From: Procambarus clarkii
Lineage: Eukaryota; Arthropoda; Malacostraca; Decapoda; Cambaridae
Reading direction: 5' to 3'
Assembly (NCBI RefSeq): GCF_040958095.1
Contig: NC_091199.1
Coordinates: 33,918,286-33,982,285 of the forward strand
Length of the DNA stretch: 64,000 bases
In this document: piece by piece, positions 35,107 to 48,372 of the stretch
How positions within the stretch are numbered: position 1 is the first letter of the stretch
Layout: every line of letters begins with the position of its first letter
The notes under the pieces: generated by a model
The model's input: the letters and a program-made list of their open reading frames with translations, nothing else
What the model was told of the DNA's origin: nothing
Databases searched by the model: none
Program-made: the position numbers and the translations under genes

Positions 35107-38100
35107 ACAGACGATAGTACCTATAGTCACTATGGACGGACGAGCATAGTACCTATAGTCACTATGGACGGACGAGCATAGTACCTATAGTCACTATGGA
35201 CGGACGAGCATAGTACTTAGTCACTATAGATGGACGAGCATAGTACCTATAGTCACTATGGACGGACGAGCATAGTACCTATAGTCACTATGGATGGACG
35301 AGTATAGTACTTAGTCACTATAGATGGACGAGCATAGTACATATAATCACTATGGATGGACGAGCATAGTACTTAGTCACTATAGATGGACGAGCATAGT
35401 ACCTATGGATGGACGAGCATAGTACCTATAGTCACTATGGATGGACGAGCATAGTACCTATAGTCACTATGGATGGACGAGCATAGTACTTAGTCACTAT
35501 GGATGGACGAGCATAGTACCTATAGTCACTATAGATGGACGAGCATAGTACCTATAGTCACTATGGATGGACGAGCATAGTACTTAGTCACTATAGATGG
35601 ACGAGCATAGTACCTATAGTCACTATGGATGGACGAGCATAGTACCTATAGTCACTATGGATGGACGAGCATAGTACTTAGTCACTATGGATGGACGAGC
35701 ATAGTACCTATAGTCACTATGGATGGACGAGCATAGTACCTATAGTCACTATGGATGGACGAGCATAGTACCTATAGTCACTATGGATGGACGAGCATAG
35801 TACCTATAGTCACTATGGATGGACGAGCATAGTACTTAGTCACTATGGATGGACGAGCATAGTACCAATAGTCACTATAGATGGACGAGCATAGTACCTA
35901 TAGTCACTATGGATGGACGAGCATAGTACTTAGTCACTATAGATGGACGAGCATAGTACCTATAGTCACTATGGATGGACGAGCATAGTACTTAGTCACT
36001 ATAGATGGACGAGCATAGTACCTATAGTCACTATGGATGGACGAGCATAGTACTTAGTCACTATAGATGGACGAGCATAGTACCTATAATCACTATGGAT
36101 GGACGAGCATAGTACCTATAGTCACTATGGATGGACGAGCAAAGTACTTAGAGTCACTATAGATGGACGAGCATAGTACTTAGGGTCACTACGGATGGAC
36201 GAGCATAGTACTTAGGGTCACTACGGATGGACGAGCATAGTACCTACAGTCACTATGGATGGACGAGCATAGTACTTAGGGTCACTATGGATGGACGAGC
36301 ATAGTACTTAGGGTCACTATGGATGGACGAGCATAGTACCTATAGTCACTATAGATGGACGAGCATAGTACTTAGGGTCACTACGGATGGACGAGCATAG
36401 TACTTAGGGTCACTACGGATGGACGAGCATAGTACTTAGGGTCACTATGGATGGACGAGCATAGTACCTACAGTCACTATGGATGGACGAGCATAGTACC
36501 TACAGTCACTATGGATGGACGAGCATAGTACCTACAGTCACTATGGATGGACGAGCATAGTACTTAGGGTCACTACGGATGGACGAGCATAGTACTTAGG
36601 GTCACTATAGATGGACGAGCATAATACCTATAGTCACTATGGATGGACGAGCATAGTACTTAGGGTCACTATGGATGGACGAGCATAGTACCTATAGTCA
36701 CTATGGATGGACGAGCATAGTACCTATAGTCACTATGGATGGACGAGCATAGTACCTATAGTCACTATGGATGGACGAGCATAGTACCTATAGTCACTAT
36801 GGATGGACGAGCATAGTACTTAGGGTCACTATGGATGGACGAGCATAGTACCTATAGTCACTACGGATGGACGAGCATAGTACCTATAGTCACTATAGAT
36901 GGACGAGCATAGTACTTAGAGTCACTATAGATGGACGAGCATAGTACCTATAGTCACTATGGATGGACGAGCATAGTACCTATAGTCACTATGGATGGAC
37001 GAGCATAATACCTATAGTCACTATAGATGGACGAGCATAGTACCTATAATCACTATGGATGGACGAGCATAGTACCTATAGTCACTATGGATGGACGAGC
37101 ATAGTACTTAGTCACTATAGATGGACGAGCATAGTACCTATAATCACTATGGATGGACGAGCATAGTACTTAGGGTCACTATGGATGGACGAGCATAGTA
37201 CCTATAGTCACTATGGATGGACGAGCATAGTACCTATAGTCACTATGGATGGACGAGCATAGTACTTAGGGTCACTATGGATGGACGAGCATAGTACCTA
37301 TAGTCACTATAGATGGACGAGCATAGTACTTAGGGTCACTATAGATGGACGAGCATAGTACCTATAGTCACTATGGATGGACGAGCATAGTACCTATAGT
37401 CACTATGGATGGACGAGCATAATACCTATAGTCACTATGGATGGACGAGCATAGTACTTAGTCACTATAGATGGACGAGCATAGTACCTATAATCACTAT
37501 GGATGGACGAGCATAGTACCTATAGTCACTATGGATGGACGAGCATAGTACCTATAGTCACTATGGATGGACGAGCATTGTACTTAGGGTCACTATGGAT
37601 GGACGAGCATAGTACCTATAGTCACTATGGATGGACGAGCATAGTACTTAGGATCACTACGGATGGACGAGCATAGTACTTAGTCACTATAGATGGACGA
37701 GCATAGTACTTAGGGTCACTACGGATGGACGAGCATAGTACTTAGGGTCACTACGGATGGACGAGCATAGTACTTAGGGTCACTATAGATGGACGAGCAT
37801 AGTACTTAGGGTCACTACGGATGGACGAGCATAGTACTTAGGGTCACTATAGATGGACGAGCATAATACCTATAGTCACTATGGATGGACGAGCATAGTA
37901 CTTAGGGTCACTACGGATGGACGAGCATAGTACTTAGGGTCACTATGGATGGACGAGCATAGTACCTACAGTCACTACGGATGGACGAGCATAGTACTTA
38001 GGGTCACTACGGATGGATGAGCATAGTACTTAGGGTCACTACGGATGGACGAGCATAGTACTTAGGGTCACTATAGATGGACGAGCATAGTACTTAGGGT

Positions 38101-38830
38101 CACTACGGATGGACGAGCATAGTACTTAGGGTCACTATAGATGGACGAGCATAATACCTATAGTCACTATGGATGGACGAGCATAGTACCTATAGTCACT
38201 ATGGATGGACGAGCATAGTCCCTATAGTCACTATGGATGGACGAGCATAGTACTTAGTCACTATAGATGGACGAGCATAGTACCTATAGTCACTATGGAT
38301 GGACGAGCATAGTACTTGGTCACTATAGATGGACGAGCATAGTACCTATAGTCACTATGGATGGACGAGCATAGTACTTAGTCACTATAGATGGACGAGC
38401 ATATTACTTAGTCACTATAGATGGACGAGCATAGTACCTATAATCACTATGGATGGACGAGCATAGTACCTATAGTCACTATGGATGGACGAGCATAGTA
38501 CTTAGTCACTATAGATGGACGAGCATAGTACCTATAGTCACTATGGATGGACGAGCATAGTACTTAGTCACTATAGATGGACGAGCATAGTACCTATAAT
38601 CACTATGGATGGACGAGCATAGTACTTAGGGTCACTATGGATGGACGAGCATAGTACCTATAGTCACTATGGATGGACGAGCATAGTACTTAGTCACTAT
38701 AGATGGACGAGCATAGTACCTATAATCACTATGGATGGACGAGCATAGTACTTAGGGTCACTATGGATGGACGAGCATAGTACCTATCGTCACTATGGTT
38801 GGACGAGCATAGTACCAATATTCACTATTA
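35107..38830. repeat. 32-bp minisatellite array, about 116 units
   Basis: The unit CATAGTACCTATAGTCACTA + TGGATGGACGAG is 32 bp. Main variants are a 30-bp form with CTTAGTCACTATAGATGG and a 32-bp form with CTTAGGGTCACTACGGATGG. Variants are interspersed, with local runs of one type. No flanking cas-like genes, and spacers are absent, so it is not a CRISPR. Confidence 0.97.
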
Positions 38831-39310
38831 ATGGAGGTAAACAGTACCTATATTCACTATCGATGGAAGTACATAGTACCTATAGTCACTATTGAAGGAA
38901 ATATATAGTACATATAGTCATTATTAGTGAATGTACATATTACCTATAATCACTATAGATAGATGTACGTAGAACCTATATTCACTTTGGATGGACGTAC
39001 ACAGTATGTATAGTCACTATTAATGGACATACACAATACCTATATTCACTATGGATTGGTCATACATATATAACTATAGTCACTATAGATGGACGCACAT
39101 TCAGCCTATAGTCACTATGAATTGACATACATTGTACTTATTGTCACTATGGATGGGCGTACATAGTACCTATAGTCACTATAGATGGAGGTGCACAGTA
39201 CCTATAGTCACTTTGGATGGACGTACATAGAAAATATTGTCACTATGAATGGACGTACTTAGTACCTATAGTCACTATGGATTGGCGTACACAATACCTT
39301 AGTCACTATT
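38831..39310. repeat. Decayed edge of the 32-bp minisatellite
   Basis: Units persist at about 32-bp spacing but with many changes, for example GTACATAGTACCTATAGTCAC. Confidence 0.9.
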
Positions 39311-39980
39311 TCTAGAAATTTCCAAGACTTAATTACTAACCGCTAGTACAATAAGATGTAATTCTTGTACTAGGCATTATAATTAACTAACACTTCTAAC
39401 CAGAAGGGTAGTGAAATTAATTTAATTTAATTAAGGCGTAGTACCGCCCGATTTCTCCCTAGAATCATGGCCGTGTTCCGTCAGTCAGCCAGCCATGCAA
39501 TCATATCTATATATTAATGGATTGAGCTGAATCCAGCCACATTTACCTTTCTTTATTAACCCTTGGGCCGCTAAGGGTCATAATGGCTTCAACACCCTCA
39601 AGCGCAACAAAAAAAAATCCAAAAAACTCTTCCTTCTTATAAAAGTGTTCATTTGTGTTCCCTGATCAAGGGAAAAATAAAAAAAAATCGTAGGTGGCAT
39701 AATTTGGGCGCAATAGAGCAGGGAAGTGTGGCAAAAAAGAGGCGTTGACAGAGCAGTCGCAAGACGACGTCTGCTCCGCCCGAGCTGTCAGGCGGGGTTG
39801 CCACAAAGATATTATTACCTAACTATTTCAATGTCTTTGATTGATTTTTTTTTGCAGTAATATTATTCAGTAGTGTGTATTGTGATATGTTTATATAATA
39901 AAATGTGTGAACCATCGCTGTACTCAAAACTATTGTTTTCATTTTAGTGATTCAGTTATTACGTTCATAGAACAATATAC
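39311..39980. other. No recognised feature
   Basis: AT-rich. Contains several A-runs (39605-39690) and no supported ORF. Confidence 0.5.
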
Positions 39981-39984
39981 AAAT

Positions 39985-40930
39985 AGTTTTGCTGTTATTA
40001 CACTATATAAACATTTTATATATACGTATCTGCATGTTTTGTTCACCATAACGAACCACTAAGATGGTATTGTGAGTCAAAAAGCAATGAAGAATGGCCG
40101 TCACTCACAAGCCAGCCAGCCACTCGCCACCTCACTCACCTCCTCACTCGCCAACATACTCCTCCCTCCTTACTGTTTTTGCTTTTATTCACTATACACA
40201 GACGTCAAATATAAGTATCTACATGTTTTGTTCACCATAACTGTACATGTAAGCTTGTATGGTGAGTAAAGGCAATAAGACGTAGCTACACAGAGTCAAC
40301 TGGTGGCGGCCGCCCTCAAGGCCAGATGCACTAATATTTCTCCTCCAACAATACTGTTTGTGGTGTTATTACAGTATATACACACATTTGTATATATAGT
40401 ACATAAGTATCATATAAGCATAAGTATCTGGAGAAGAGGGGGCCGAGCGGACAGCACACTGGACTTATGATCCTGTGGTCCCGGGTTCGATCCCGGGCAC
40501 CGGCGAGAAACAATGGGCAGTGTTTCTTTCACCCTATGCCCCTGTTACCTAGCAGTAAAATAGGTACCTGGGTGTTAGTCAGCTGTCACGGGCTGCTTCC
40601 TGGGGGTGGAGGCCTGGTCGAGGACCGGGCCGCGGGGACACTAAAAAGCCCCGAAATCATCTCAAGATAACCTCAAGATAGATCTCCATGTTTTATTCAC
40701 CATACCTGTACAAATAAGATGGTATGGTGCCCAAAGACCATAGTGGCCACCAGTACACATGACAAGTCGTGCAGACGACGCATCTGCCTCACCAAAATGG
40801 CGGCTCCCAACCTACTCCTATTGCTGTTATTACACTTTATACACACGTTATATACAAGTATCTACATATGTGTTTACCATAGCAAACCACTAATCTGGTA
40901 TGGTGAGTGCAGTCAGTAAAAGTTGGCCAC
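39985..40930 (+). repeat. Four degenerate units of a roughly 185-bp tandem repeat
   Basis: The CATGTTTTGTTCACCATAAC-like core recurs near 40035, 40220, 40690 and 40870. Spacing is about 185, 210 (after removing the SINE) and 180 bp. Each is preceded by a GTTATTACACTATAT-like segment. Confidence 0.75.
40432..40680 (+). mobile_element. tRNA-derived SINE, copy 3, inserted in the 185-bp repeat
   Basis: The same family as 24083-24333 and 24948-25183, plus strand: GCCGAGCGGACAGCACACTG, GGTTCGATCCCGGGC, and the end CATCTCAAGATAACCTCAAG. Confidence 0.88.
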
Positions 40931-41440
40931 ACATAGTCAGATGACAACGCCACCACTCTCTCTCCCACAGCCTTACTCCTCCCTCCATGAAGCACAGCGC
41001 TAAAATCACCACAATCCTGCTATTATCAGAATCCTGGTCAGTTTGATCACTGTCAAGGGTCTTCTGTAATACTATCATCGCTAAATAATAGCATGTACAT
41101 ATATATTTTGACATTTTGAGGCGATGCTATGGTACAAGCTGAAAGGCAGTGATGTGCGCTCATGCTGCGTGCATCAGCCTTGTTGGCTCGCTCACTACTG
41201 AGGCTCTCACACCCAGGAATGTTGGCCACGATTTTTTTCTAGGCAGAGTCTGCCAACTATCGGTCGTGGCTGCACTAGACTTGCACTATGGAATAGCATT
41301 TACTATCTTATAAACTCTGTATTATGATGTAAATATTCGTCAGACAAGCCTCCTATATTTCGGAACTCTCTTTAAAAATAATACCAATTATACTAGGAGC
41401 CCCTGTATAAGCGCGAGTGCACATGCGTCACTGGAAGGAG
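40931..41440. other. No recognised feature
   Basis: Unique-looking DNA with no supported ORF or repeat. Confidence 0.5.
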
Positions 41441-41447
41441 TGACTTT

Positions 41448-41877
41448 GTGGAATCAGGAACATGTCTCTCTCAGTCTTAATACCACGCTGAAAGGCAAAA
41501 CTTATTTAATTTCCACTCCAACTACGTATTCGCAGCTCTTATCCCTCTAATTATTTTAGATCTTGTGGTTAAATACGCGAATACTAAATGAGAGTGGAAA
41601 TTAAATAAGTTTTGCTACACACAAAATCACAATAGCGTGATGTAGCAAATGAACAAATCCACAACGGCCGTGATGAGGATTCGAACCCATGTCTGAGAGC
41701 ATCCCAGACGCTGCCTTACTCGACTGGATGTGATTTAGTTATTGTCGATTAAGACAGTGTCTGGGATGCTCTCAGACGTAGGTTCGAATCCTTGTCATGG
41801 CCCTTGTGGATTTGTTCAAATAAGTTTTGCCTTTCAGCGTGGTATTAAGACTGAGGGAGACATGTTACTGATTCCAC
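41448..41877. repeat. Nested foldback with tRNA-like arms
   Basis: The outer arms 41448-41507 and 41818-41877 are 60-bp inverted copies. A second pair (41495-41518 with 41592-41615) nests inside. Between them 41643-41735 (minus) and 41741-41815 (plus) are inverted copies of a tRNA-like SINE with B-box GGTTCGAATCC. Confidence 0.8.
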
Positions 41878-42290
41878 GATCATCTGTTGACACGGATTTC
41901 TATATCGGACTGGATTAAACGTGTTGTAGAGGATGATGTGATCTACGATCGTCCAAAACAGCTAAGGCTTTTCCAGTATTCTATTGTAGAGAGTTATTTA
42001 TTATTATTGAGAGTCAAATTATTTTATATATTATTTTCTTAATCGATGTGTATTAACATCTCAATATTTCTTTAACTGAATTGCATTAACTTCCCATTAT
42101 TCACCCCCTAACTTGTAGGGTGTTAGGATTTAGTTCTGAATTAGTATTAATATTGCAGTCCATTTCTTTAAATATATTTAGTTATATTCATGAATAAATT
42201 ATTTGAGATCCATAAGCCACTGGTTCTCTTATCTTTAATATTAATATTGCTCCTTCTAAACTTTTACTATAATTTCATTATAGATCTAAC
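41878..42290. other. No recognised feature
   Basis: AT-rich DNA with no supported gene. Confidence 0.5.
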
Positions 42291-42294
42291 TTCT

Positions 42295-42600
42295 CCCCCA
42301 CAACTATGGATGGACGTGCATATTAACTATATTTACTATGCATGTACTTACATAGAACATATAGTCACTATTGATGGACGTACATAAAACCTATATTCAC
42401 TATGGATGGACGTACACTGTACCTATATTCACTATGGATGAACGTACATAGTACTTATAGTCACTATGGATGGATGTACACAGTACCTATAATCACTTTG
42501 AATGGACGAACATAGTACCCATAGTCACTATTGATGGACGTACACAGTACATATAATCACTATTGATGGACGTATGCAGTACCTTTAGTCATTTTTTCCT
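42295..42600. repeat. Outlying decayed 32-bp minisatellite units
   Basis: About nine units of CTATGGATGGACGTACATAG-type sequence with heavy divergence. Confidence 0.85.
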
Positions 42601-42609
42601 TATTCTCAT

Positions 42610-43620
42610 ATCTGATATAGACTAAAATACAAGTCATAGCTTCGTATCATCCTTTACAGATGACTCAAAAATCACCATGAAAAAATTCCCTCTGCTGAAG
42701 ACAGTGAAAAACTTCAAGCAGATATTAATAAAGTTTTCGACTGGCAACAAAAAGTAACATGATGTTTAATAGTGATAAATTCCAAATACACAGGTTCGGT
42801 AAAAATGAGGATCTTAAACATAATACGGGGCACAAAACACAATCAAATGTGAACAAAGTGGGAAAGCAGCATGGAAGTGATTTGGGAATAATGATGTCTG
42901 ACGACTTAACGTTTAGGGAGCATAACCAAGCAAATATTGCGCCAGCCAGATAAAATATTAGGATGGATTACGATAACTTTCAAATATAGGGATCCCATCA
43001 CAATGGTTGAACTATACAAATCACTTGTACTGTCCTGGCTTGAGTACTGCTCAGTATTCACTTCCCCCTAAAAAGCGTGAGAGATTGCTGAAATAGAGGA
43101 AATACAGAGAACATTTACGGCATACATAGACTCGATAAAGCGCCTAAATTATTGGGATCGTCTCTAAGCTCTCTAAATGTACTCACTAGAAAGGAGAAGG
43201 GAGAGTTATCAAATAATATACACGTGGAAGGCACTGAAGGGTCAGGTCTCAAATCAACACAGTAAAATAACAACATACTGAAGTGAACGATATGGAAGAA
43301 AAGGCAGAATAGAACCAGTAAGGAGCAGGGGTGCCATAGGCACAATCAGAGAGCACTGTATAAGCATCACAGGTCCACGGTTGTTCCTCCCAGGTAGCAT
43401 AAGAAATATTGCCAGAACAAATGTATACATCTTCAAGAGAAAACTAGATCATTTTCCCCAAGGAGTGCCTGACCAACTGGGCTGTGGTGGATATGTGACC
43501 CTGCGGCCATTCCAAGCAATAGCCTAGTGGACCAATCACTCAGAAAAAAAGCCTGACTTCGGGCCAGGCTTTGGGAGTAGAAGAACTCCCAGAACCCCAT
43601 CAAGCAGTACCTGTAGTTCT
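42610..43620 (+). pseudogene. Decayed LINE RT C-terminal remnant
   Basis: Broken frames read in order DDSKITM, ADINKVFDW, MMFNSDKFQIHRFGKNEDL, SDLGIMMSDDLTFREH, KSLVLSWLEYCS and then a C-terminal NVYIFKRKLDHF-like segment. These are the palm-to-thumb and tail regions of a CR1/Jockey-type LINE RT, with several stops and frameshifts. It lies inside the old minisatellite region. Confidence 0.75.
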
Positions 43621-43730
43621 TATTGATGGACATTCTTAATAGTCACTATGCAGTTCGTACATAGAACCAAGCAGGTACTATAGATGGTCTTACACAGTAT
43701 CTATATTCACTATGCATGGACGTATCCGAC
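43621..43730. repeat. Last decayed minisatellite units
   Basis: About three units (TTGATGGACATTCTTAATAG, CTATGCATGGACGTAT), resuming after the LINE remnant. Confidence 0.75.
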
Positions 43731-44780
43731 ATAACATAACACAGTTACCCCATTAAAAAAGGGAATGAGCGACTCCGTGACGTCATCACAACAGTCGTGT
43801 ATATATTAACTATTATTTCTATTTAAACCTCAGTCTAGTGTTTAAACTTAATAAAAAAGTGTTCACTAGGACTGAATATAATTAAATACAACAAAAATAT
43901 AGCTTGACTCTCGTATCCTTAAGACATTAATGGAACCATCAAATATTATTGGAACAAAAACATTGAAGGAGAGTCACAGCGTCACTACAGACAGCAACTT
44001 GTAAACAATAGGAAGGAGGCAGAAGGTCTCTTTGAGGTTCGCATTCGCGGCACTGCAGAGGTTAATTTATACCGCCCAATAGTGTTCCAGCCACAGCAAC
44101 CTCTACATCAACCATAAGAAGTATTGTATCAGGTAAAACAAATAGTGTATATAATTGTAGCGGCCATTATAAAGTGTTTGCACTTTTGCCGGTTATGATA
44201 TGCCAGCAACCCAAAAAAAAGGGTAAGCCTGGGTTTTATTTAAAACAATGATTCCTTGTTGTATAACACATTTGTGAATGAAGTTTAGTTCTCTGTAATT
44301 TATTCACAGGTGTGGTTCAAGGGAGGATGTCACTGTGAGAGTTTAAGAAATGGAATATGGAATGGTAATGAGGAATTGAACTCGGAAAATTTAAACAAAA
44401 ATTCTTTAGTTCTTTAAACCTTTATTCCTGTCGTGATATTCAATTAGGTCGCCTCAGGAAGGACTTCCTTAGCTAACACACCAGTGTAGTAAGCAGCTCA
44501 TTCCTTACTCTAGGACCATTTATGAACAATTGACTAGGCGCGAGCAAGCACCGAGACCCCAAAAAGCTTGAAATCCCCTCCACTAGGCCGTTGACCTTCG
44601 CCATTCGCCAAAGTGAATCTAGCGAGTAGGTCCACGGCTCTCACAACAATAATTTATTGGTGTGTGGTGCCATATATTTAGTCCAAAACCCATGAATCAG
44701 TCTCAATTTAATAGTTGTGTGTGTGAAGAAAAACTTACAGAACCATATAAATGTGTGGGGTGTAACGAAGAGACAGTGTT
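43731..44780. other. No recognised feature
   Basis: Mixed DNA without a supported gene or known repeat. Confidence 0.5.
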
Positions 44781-46169
44781 CAACATAACAACTTAGTTTA
44801 TTCAATAAAGACTAACTACAACAACAACAAAAACAAAAGAAATATCAATGACGTTACTCGAAATCCTTCCTGTGACACTATCAATGACAGCTAGACACCA
44901 GCCCCTCGGACTGCATAATGAACTAACTCGAACATAAGGCGTGAACACAGAGGAATCAAACAAGCAAGCAAGACACAGATCTATAATCACACCTGCAACT
45001 ATGACACAGCAGGTTCTGAGACACGTCTCCAGTAACCTCCTAACTGTTCTATGCCTCTGATCAGTCTACACCTGCACTAGCGGTTGCAATGCAATTAAAT
45101 CAGTAGCCTGTCAATGACACATCAATGACTAATGGGTTCACTGGACACTCCAGCACCCTTCCTCAATTAATCTTTACGTTAACACTCCGTCCCACAGACG
45201 ATCAACAATCAATAAAAATTTGATTTACGTTAATAACAAAGTAACATTTACGTTAACCTAATAAATCTTACAACTGTCTCTAGTAACACGGAAATTACAC
45301 AAACACTCTACCCGTCGAATATTCAGTGACTAAATCCCATTAATCCCTATACGTCCAGACAGTTGAATAATCTCTTTACTAGTTATGTTAATTTACGTTA
45401 TTGGTTCCTAACAATTAACGATAGTTAACTCTGATTTACAATGTCTAAAGTGCTAAGAAAACGGTAATCACTCGTGATTACCCTTAGAGCAATTAATTAC
45501 TATCCTCAAGATCAATAATTAATCAATTAAATACGCAACCTTTCACACTGGCTCAGAAATTTACATTAAGGTTTGAATTCCCTTCCGAGCCTTCAATACG
45601 CAGACCAATTCAGATGATTAAGGAGCAAATCACCACGTTTACGTTATTCTAAAATGACTTAACTCTTCCCACCAGTCAGTCAAGTGCCGGTATTTCCTGA
45701 CAGATAAATAACGACGTTACGTTGATGGAACAATGGAGCCTTCGTGTTAGTCGATCAAACACGGATAGAAGTTAATTACTTTGACTTCCTGAAACACGTC
45801 AATTATCCGCCCAACTGACCGGTAATTACGACAGACAATACTCAAATTCTTGTCTGGCTGATGGCTAGCCTACCCTGAGACTACCGTAGCTGCTTTCAGG
45901 AAAATAATTAACCCAAACGTATCTTACTCTACTCTACTTGTTAAAGAACAAATTCTCTTAAAGCAATGGGTGTTTCCTTGGTTACGTTATATTAATTGCC
46001 TCGCAATCACCTCACTGAATACTGGACATCGATGTCCTACCAGATAAACAGGAGAATATATGTATACCCAAGTACTCGTCTTCAACCGAGTTCACCCATG
46101 ACAATGATAAATCACACTAACAAATCATAGTGATTTATGTTACAATCCGTTGCAATGACAATACTGCAG
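44781..46169 (-). repeat. AT-rich TTACGTTAA-motif repeat, possible inverted copy III
   Basis: Composition and motifs (TTTACGTTA, TAATTA, TTAATTGC) are those of 10474-13080 and 22115-23780 read on the other strand. Alignment by eye is patchy, so homology is probable rather than certain. Confidence 0.45.
45994..46169 (+). repeat. 176-bp direct repeat left of copy B4
   Basis: From AATTGCCTCGCAATC to ACAATACTGCAG. Repeated at 48537-48713 with about five differences. Confidence 0.9.
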
Positions 46170-46299
46170 GGGTCTGACCCGAGCTTCTGTTGGGGACGGA
46201 CGTGTTGCCTTGGCGCTCCGGCTGTTGGTGTTGTTTACCAATTTGGTCGGTTGGGGGGCAGGTGTGTCACTGCCTGCCTGTGCTGACGTGAAGTTCACG

Positions 46300-48062
46300 A
46301 TGGGGGTCCCCCTCCCCCCTGTACTGCGGGCTCAGTCTGTAGTCCTCGAATTTTCCGGCCGGGCTGGGTACCCAGAGATAGGGCTGGTGTGTGAGTTGCT
46401 TCATATCCCTGTGATCAACGTTTATGGTGTCGAGCTGGTGACGGCTCGTCGAGCGATATTGAAGTTTACCAAGGAATTGGCATATTGCGACTTTCTCCGT
46501 CGTTACGAGGGGCGGACATTACCCCTGCCGGATGGTGCGGGCACTGTGTCACTATCTGATCGGAGTGGTGCCCTCACTTACGTCAGTGTGCATGGAGCTC
46601 CGTTGGAGTTTCCAGAGAGTCTGTTACGGCGGTACTTCGGCCGGTATGGCGCAGTGGTTAGTGTACGGGTGAACGTGGTGTCTTCCAATCCACTTAAGGG
46701 TGTGAGGACTAACATTCGCACCCTGGGCATGAGGCTTCGGGAAGATATTCCATCCTCTGTACGGCTCATGGGCTACAACGTTCGGGTGTTTTATGCCCGC
46801 CAGCCTCGGACGTGTTATCGTTGTGGCCTCTTGGGCCATCAGGCTGCTGACTGTTCTGCGCCTGCCGTTGCATCCGTGAACCTCTTCAGTGAGGAGGATT
46901 TTCCGCCGCTTCCTGTGGAGGAGGATTCGGTGGATGTGGCCGTCTCTTCAGCCGCGGATGTGCCCCCTGTGTCACCTGTTGCGCCGCCTGGTGTGCCCCC
47001 TGTTGTTGTCGCCTCTCCTCAAGAGGTTGTGGCGTTGCAGGGTATTCGTCCTGCTCCGACTAGTGTCCCTGGGGTTCTTCAGACTGCCTGCTGCTCGATT
47101 CCTCCGTCTTCCAGTTCGTCCTCTGCTGCATCTGACCCTGTCCCTGCACCCTTGCCGGCTGTGCTGGGTGATGGGGTGGATCCTGCGCTTCCTCCTGTGC
47201 CTGGCCTGGTGCCCCATGTGGTTGAGGATGCTGGCGTTTTATACGTGTGTCGGTTCGTCCGGCTTGTATTGCGCGTGTCTCTGAGTCGGCCTCCGGGTCT
47301 GATGATGTGCGGCCAGAGCCTAAGCGTTCCTGGCGTTCGTCTTCAGCTTGGGCTGACGTTGGCGATTTCGACGCTTGTGGCTCTGGTTGCGTTGCAGACT
47401 CCGGTGACGGCGGAGGTGCATTTGCCTGAGGATGCCAGTGCCGGTGTTTCGGCCTCCACTTCAGATATGGTGTCTGCGGTTCCTGCTTCGGGTGCGTCGC
47501 CTGCCTCGGATGGCTCCGGTTCTTCGTGGTGAGGGTGGTTCCCCCTGCTGAGGTTCACAGTGAGCGGGGTGGCCTGGTGATGGTGTTGAAAAAGACTGCT
47601 CGCTCTGGTGGTTCTGTAACCCCTTCCTCGGTCCCCGTTTCATCGACTACAGTCTCGACGCCTCTTCCGTCTCCAGCCATCTCTTCAGTGTCTCCTGCGG
47701 TCTCGGTGGAGATGTTACCATCTTGTCGCTTGTCCCCTGCTCCTGTGCGTACGGCGACGCGGCCGTCCCGGCAGCCCTTGTACGCTTCATCGGTGTCGTC
47801 TGCTACCTCGAAGGACGTGGCTTGCGCTCCCCAGCCTCGTTATGCGACTTGCGTCGGTGAGCTTCAGGAGTGGCCGTTTCCACCTGATCTGGAGGTTCTC
47901 GAGTTTATGCTGGGCCCACGGCGGCAGGGGGATCGTCCCCCCACCGACACGGAGTATTTGATTTGGGAGGCCTATAAGAGAAGGTATCTTTGGGATTCGT
48001 TCCCTGAGAAATATATTCCTGTCTCTGAGAAATGTATTCCTCGCTCATTGTTTGTGTCGTGT
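46300..48062 (+). pseudogene. RRM-like/CCHC Gag-like ORF of copy B4, frameshifted
   Basis: ATG 46300 (MGVPLPPVLRAQSVVLEF) opens a frame to 47531. The RRM-like parts are VYGVELVTARRAILKF and TYVSVHGAPLEF...GAVVSVRV. The knuckle CYRCGLLGHQAADC spans residues 172-185, followed by NLFSEEDFPPLPVE and a Pro/Val/Ser-rich linker. Between about 47240 and 47400 the conserved RVSESASGSDDVRPEPKRSW segment is in another frame. A small insertion at 47530 (TGAG) ends the first frame, and the C-terminal part continues to 48062 (ATCVGELQEWPFPPDL, YLIWEAYKRRYLWDSFPEKY). Two or three indels from intact; closest to copy B1. Confidence 0.8.
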
Positions 48063-48178
48063 TAAGTGCCCTTCAGGCTGTTGGCGTGACCCGTTCTGGG
48101 TTTATGTTTTTTGTCGTGTCTTACCATTGTGCTTTTCTTTCTGTTTGTTGTATATTTGTTTTCCTTTTTTGTTATTTC

Positions 48179-48215
<37 letters not shown>

Positions 48216-48372
48216 GTTTTCGTTTTGTGTTGGTGCCTCTCCGTGTGTGTTTGCGGTGCTGGTAGCCTTCTTCTGAATATTTCATGTGTTTGATGTGTTA
48301 TTTCTGTATTGTATTCCGCTGTGTTTTAACTTGCTTGTTGTAATTTGTTTGTAATTATTGTTGTTTTGTGGT

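Noticed and set aside
35107-39310. CRISPR-like array
   Set aside because: No unique spacers: the whole 32-bp unit repeats directly, in an animal-type genome with no cas genes.
40432-40505. tRNA gene with CCGGGTTCGATCCCGGG T arm
   Set aside because: The same head plus SINE body occurs three times in the window, so it is a SINE head. A functional tRNA is unlikely.
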